A DNA stretch of 60,082 nt from Methylococcaceae bacterium (lineage in GTDB: Bacteria; Pseudomonadota; Gammaproteobacteria; Methylococcales; Methylomonadaceae), in assembly GCA_013140705.1 (NCBI GenBank), contig JABFSH010000041.1, positions 1 to 60,082 on the forward strand, in the 5' to 3' direction. The notes below the pieces were generated by a model. That model was not told the DNA's origin, ran no database searches, and saw only the letters and a program-made list of their open reading frames with translations. Made by a program: the position numbers and the translations under genes. How positions within the stretch are numbered: the first letter of the stretch is position 1; the number at the start of each line of letters is the position of its first letter. Positions 57,148 through 60,082 of this stretch are shown piece by piece.

Positions 57148-57358
57148 TGATATTCTCCAAAACGGTATAAACACAAGTCAAACAGTCTACTCTGAATCAC
57201 ACGATAGACAAAAAACACGATTCCATGCTGGGACACTGGAATTTTTAAAATCGGTGACAGTCTCAGATACAAAACACGAGACCAATAAAGTATACATTTT
57301 TTTATAAAAATCCTATAATGAAGGATCATCGCCTCTGCATGGCAGACATCACTAGTAC

Positions 57359-57694
57359 ATGAGAATCCATAGTTCATCATTAACACTTGCTCCGGCTAAC
57401 TTTAACCAACAACCTGTTGGTAAACAGCCAGGTACGCTTAATAATAATGAAAAGAAAGACCAACGACCCGTTACCGAAACGCTTGCCACCAATCAGTCCC
57501 ATTTCGCAAATTACACTCCCGACGAAATCATTGAACCCTCAAGACTCAATCTTTCCTTGATTAATAACGCAGGCACAGACTCTCCGTTAGATACAAGAAC
57601 TTTAAAAGCACTGAATGCCTACCATCAAGAATTCAATAAACCGCTTCTTGACCAACGTGCTCGTGCCTTTAAAGGGATTGACATATACGCTTGA
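57359..57694 (+). CDS. Hypothetical protein upstream of ispZ
   Basis: A 111-residue hydrophilic protein rich in Asn and Gln, with no signal peptide or membrane segment. The first 60 residues look disordered (NFNQQPVGKQPGTLNNNEKK); the last 40 may be helical (TRTLKALNAYHQEFNKPLLD). It starts with ATG at 57359 without a strong ribosome site. It lies 19 bp before the ispZ ATG, so it could be the first gene of the ispZ operon. I do not recognise a family. Confidence 0.55.
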   Translation: MRIHSSSLTLAPANFNQQPVGKQPGTLNNNEKKDQRPVTETLATNQSHFANYTPDEIIEPSRLNLSLINNAGTDSPLDTRTLKALNAYHQEFNKPLLDQRARAFKGIDIYA

Positions 57695-57713
57695 TTATTC
57701 TTCCTCAGTTAAC

Positions 57714-58250
57714 ATGAAACAGCTTTTTGAATTTTTTCCTATTGTTTTATTTTTTATCGCCTACAAGTTTTATGGGATCTATGTTGCCACTGAGGTAATG
57801 ATTGGGGCCACTGCCGTTGGCGTTGCCCTGGCATGGATCAAGTATCGTCAGGTAACCACGATGCAATGGATAACATTGGCACTTGCAGTCATCATGGGCG
57901 GTGCCACCATTTACTTACACGATGAACGCTTTTTAAAGTGGAAGCTGACAATCGTCGAATGGTTGTTTGGTCTAGCCTTTTTGGGTAGTCAGTTTATCGG
58001 CGACAAGCCATTTGTCGAAAGAATGATGTCAGGCAGTTTGACATTACCGGCCGTCATCTGGAGACGCCTTAACATGATGTGGGGAGTTTTCTTTATTAGT
58101 GTTGGCTTTATCAATCTGTATGTCATGCACCATTACAGCACAGATGACTGGGTCACTTTTAAAACCTTTGGTGTACCCGGACTCATGGTGTTATTCATCG
58201 TCGTGCAAATGATCTTTTTATATAAATACATCCCGGAGACAGAGGAATAA
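57714..58250 (+). CDS. ispZ: Inner membrane septation protein A (IspZ/YciB)
   Basis: About 178 residues starting [20 protein letters not shown], the family N-terminus; the open frame extends 33 codons further upstream but this part is unrelated. Five to six membrane segments. [20 protein letters not shown] and [20 protein letters not shown] are conserved. It links cell-wall elongation and division machinery in the inner membrane. It is followed after 2 bp by yciI and then by bolA, a common order in gammaproteobacteria. Confidence 0.95.
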   Translation: MKQLFEFFPIVLFFIAYKFYGIYVATEVMIGATAVGVALAWIKYRQVTTMQWITLALAVIMGGATIYLHDERFLKWKLTIVEWLFGLAFLGSQFIGDKPFVERMMSGSLTLPAVIWRRLNMMWGVFFISVGFINLYVMHHYSTDDWVTFKTFGVPGLMVLFIVVQMIFLYKYIPETEE

Positions 58251-58252
58251 AC

Positions 58253-58555
58253 GTGTTATATGCAATTATCAGTGAAGATATTGACAATAGCCTGGAAAAA
58301 AGGACTGTAGCCCGACCAGCTCACATCGAGAGGCTACAGGAACTTCAAAATCAGGGACGCCTGGTATTGGCGGGACCACATCCAGCCATTGATAGTGAAA
58401 ATCCCGGGTCTGCCGGCTTTACTGGCAGCTTGATTATCGCCGAATTCGATAGCTTGCTGGACGCTCAAAAATGGGCCAGCATTGATCCCTATATCAAAGC
58501 TGGCGTCTACGCGAAAACCACCGTAAAACCTTTTAAAAAGGTATTTCCACAATGA
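58253..58555 (+). CDS. yciI: YciI family protein
   Basis: A 100-residue ferredoxin-like dimeric protein that starts at GTG, with GAGGAA eight bases before. [20 protein letters not shown] is followed by [20 protein letters not shown], which holds the conserved His, and then by the Asp-containing [20 protein letters not shown]. Enzyme activity is not established for most members; some act as dehydrochlorinases or lactonases. It overlaps bolA by four bases. Confidence 0.93.
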   Translation: MLYAIISEDIDNSLEKRTVARPAHIERLQELQNQGRLVLAGPHPAIDSENPGSAGFTGSLIIAEFDSLLDAQKWASIDPYIKAGVYAKTTVKPFKKVFPQ

Positions 58556-58833
58556 CATCCGAATTAATCAAACAATTGCTGACAGACGAGCTCAAACCGG
58601 AATTCCTGGAAATTCTGGACAACAGCGCCGCCCATGCGGGACATGCCGGCGCAAGAAGCGGTGGAGGCCATTTTCATGTCACCATCGTCGCCGACATTTT
58701 TGACGGTAAATCTCTCGTTCAGCGACACCAGTTAATTTACAAGGCACTCGGTGACCTTATGAAACATCAAATTCATGCCTTAGGCATTAATGCTCTTTCA
58801 CCTTCTGAACAACCTAAAGGAAAACATCAATGA
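58552..58833 (+). CDS. BolA family protein
   Basis: A 93-residue BolA-type protein: the [20 protein letters not shown] core contains the conserved His residue, followed by [20 protein letters not shown]. BolA proteins pair with monothiol glutaredoxins to handle [2Fe-2S] clusters and in some bacteria act as transcription factors. The glutaredoxin encoded at 13823 is of the dithiol type and is not its obvious partner. It is coupled by ATGA overlaps to yciI before and the parvulin gene after. Confidence 0.93.
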   Translation: MTSELIKQLLTDELKPEFLEILDNSAAHAGHAGARSGGGHFHVTIVADIFDGKSLVQRHQLIYKALGDLMKHQIHALGINALSPSEQPKGKHQ

Positions 58834-59909
58834 AAAAAACCTTTATTCCACTGTTAGTTGTCGGCACCGCCCTGATTACAGGCTGTAATCCGAAAAGCAC
58901 TGATAACACCATTGCCACCACAACATCCACGCCGGTCATAAATAAAGCTGATGCTGTTGCGTCCGTCAATGGTCAATACATCCCTAAATCGTCGCTCGAA
59001 GAGTTGGAAAAGGAAATTGCCCAGCGCAGTCACGGACAAACTTTTCCAAAAGAAAAGTTGATTGAGGAACTGGTTCAACGGGAATTACTGGTTCAGGACG
59101 CAACCCAAAAGAAACTGGATAAATCCCCTGAAGTTCAGGCCCAGCTTGAAGTAGCCAAAAAGACCTTACTAACGCAAGCCGATTTGCAGGACTATCTAAA
59201 AACCAACCCTGTCACTGACGAAGAAATCAAAGCAGAATACGACAGCAAGGTGGGCAGCGAAAAAGGCACTGAATACAAAGCACGTCACATTTTGGTCAAA
59301 ACTGAAAAAGAGGCCAAGGATCTTATTGTGCAATTGGACAAAGGTGCTGATTTCGGCAAATTAGCCAACAAAAACTCGCTGGATGCCAAAGAATCCCAAA
59401 ACGGGGGCGACCTTGGCTGGTTCTCACCCGCACAGATGGTGGCACCTTTCTCTGAAGCAGTGGCAAAACTGGAAAAAGGCAAATATACCAAAGCACCAGT
59501 ACAAACGCAGTTCGGCTTTCACATTATCTTGAGAGAAGATTCTCGTGAACAAACGCCACCGCCACTGGATGCAGTAAAAGAACAGTTAAAACCTTTCCTG
59601 CAACGCAAAAAAATTCAGACTTTACTGGAATCCTTGCGCAAACAGGCAAAAGTTGAAATTTTAGTGCCGCTGGTTGATGAAAAACCAAAGGCTGAAGCTG
59701 CGGCCGCTGACGCAGCAGTAGCCGCTGCAGCAGGGTCTGCCGCTACTCCTGCAGCAGAACCAGCGCCTGATGCCGCCAAACCCGCAGAAACAGCACCAGC
59801 CGCCGTTGAAAAACCAGCAGAGGCCATCAAACCGGTTGAAAAAGCAGAAGAAAAAGCCGCTCCGGCAACTACTGAAAAAGCAGCCGCTCCTGCTGAAGCA
59901 AAGAAATAA
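58830..59909 (+). CDS. PpiC-type peptidyl-prolyl isomerase, probable lipoprotein
   Basis: A 359-residue SurA/PpiC-like foldase. The N-terminal LLVVGTALITGCNP is a lipoprotein signal (lipobox LITGC). A helical chaperone part (about 45-145) is followed by the parvulin domain (about 150-245): ARHILVKTEKEAKDLIVQLD, SQNGGDLGWFSPAQMV and FGFHIILRE. The last 80 residues are a low-complexity Ala/Pro/Lys/Glu tail, probably reaching across the periplasm or into the cell wall. It helps fold exported proteins. Last gene of the ispZ-yciI-bolA operon. Confidence 0.92.
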   Translation: MKKTFIPLLVVGTALITGCNPKSTDNTIATTTSTPVINKADAVASVNGQYIPKSSLEELEKEIAQRSHGQTFPKEKLIEELVQRELLVQDATQKKLDKSPEVQAQLEVAKKTLLTQADLQDYLKTNPVTDEEIKAEYDSKVGSEKGTEYKARHILVKTEKEAKDLIVQLDKGADFGKLANKNSLDAKESQNGGDLGWFSPAQMVAPFSEAVAKLEKGKYTKAPVQTQFGFHIILREDSREQTPPPLDAVKEQLKPFLQRKKIQTLLESLRKQAKVEILVPLVDEKPKAEAAAADAAVAAAAGSAATPAAEPAPDAAKPAETAPAAVEKPAEAIKPVEKAEEKAAPATTEKAAAPAEAKK

Positions 59910-59924
59910 CTCTTGGCAAAAACG

Positions 59925-59952
59925 AAAAAGGGCGGTTTTACCGCCCTTTTTT
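59925..59952 (+). terminator. Intrinsic terminator of the ispZ-parvulin operon
   Basis: GGGCGG (59930-59935) pairs with CCGCCC (59941-59946), flanked by A5 on the left and T6 on the right. This is a textbook rho-independent terminator 20 bases after the parvulin stop. Confidence 0.92.
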
Positions 59953-60019
59953 ATGCTAGTACAAACAACTTAAAATATGTTGGATAATACACTGTTTTAA
60001 ATAACAATCATTAGAGCAG

Positions 60020-60082
60020 ATGGCACGACCTTTACCTCCACTGAAACTGAATATTGAGTTACAAGAAATTTTGCAAGCAATC
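60020..60082 (+). CDS. Truncated reading frame at the window edge, possibly a transposase
   Basis: ATG at 60020 opens a frame of 21 codons to the window end, starting MARPLPPLKLNIELQEI. The start resembles the helix-turn-helix beginning of IS630-type transposases. There is no clear ribosome site, and too little is visible for a firm call. Confidence 0.3.
   Translation, partial: MARPLPPLKLNIELQEILQAI

Overview
The window looks like a chromosome segment of a gammaproteobacterial methanotroph (Methylococcales, Methylobacter/Methylomonas-like). The smc-zipA-ligA order is typical of Gammaproteobacteria. A pyrophosphate-type phosphofructokinase, an MfnE-like amino-acid kinase overlapping pabB (both would serve C1-cofactor synthesis), a PEP-CTERM surface protein and a PrsK-type histidine kinase fit a methylotroph with an exosortase system. 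This assignment is inference from gene content; no methane oxidation gene lies in the window.

Layout. 1-11 kb is accessory and eroded: a group II intron reverse-transcriptase remnant, a REP-associated (RAYT) transposase, hicBA, a secreted protein, a large PEP-CTERM protein facing a LuxR/NarL-type two-component pair, a vapBC-like pair, the 5' part of a second group II intron, and HlyD and ABC exporter genes fused out of frame by a deletion. 11-29 kb is mostly housekeeping: mazG, a PfkB kinase, dgkA, gcvH, grxC, bioA-rsmE-CPBP protease, PPi-PFK, prsK, pabB with the MfnE-like kinase, a P2-type cation ATPase, an Old Yellow Enzyme and a DUF3422 protein. 29-42 kb holds a 1577-residue MASE1/CHASE/GAF/PAS/GGDEF/EAL protein between two direct repeats, an MshQ-like surface protein, and a DUF4331 - TPR - HupE set split by a 310-bp inverted-repeat element that appears to supply the start site of the TPR gene.

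42-60 kb holds ligA, zipA and smc, then a tight five-gene set read the other way: PRTase with TRSP domain, HAD phosphatase, PRTase with PELOTA domain (StiP family), TIM-barrel C-C lyase, and TerB. This matches the predicted Ter-associated biosynthetic module thought to make a nucleoside-like metabolite, but here there is no TerC, TerD or ATP-grasp gene beside it. It is the most interesting system in the window. After it come a lipoprotein alpha/beta hydrolase, a TolC-family protein, a DUF1244 protein, and an ispZ-yciI-bolA-parvulin operon ending in a clear intrinsic terminator. A truncated reading frame, possibly a transposase, runs off the right edge.

Several short dispersed repeat families occupy the gaps: a GGGAACCTCTAAAA-ended element, a GGATGCAGGAGGTAG repeat, REP-like GGAGCGGC hairpins, and an AGCCCAACATA hairpin. 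They account for most of the non-coding sequence longer than 300 bp.
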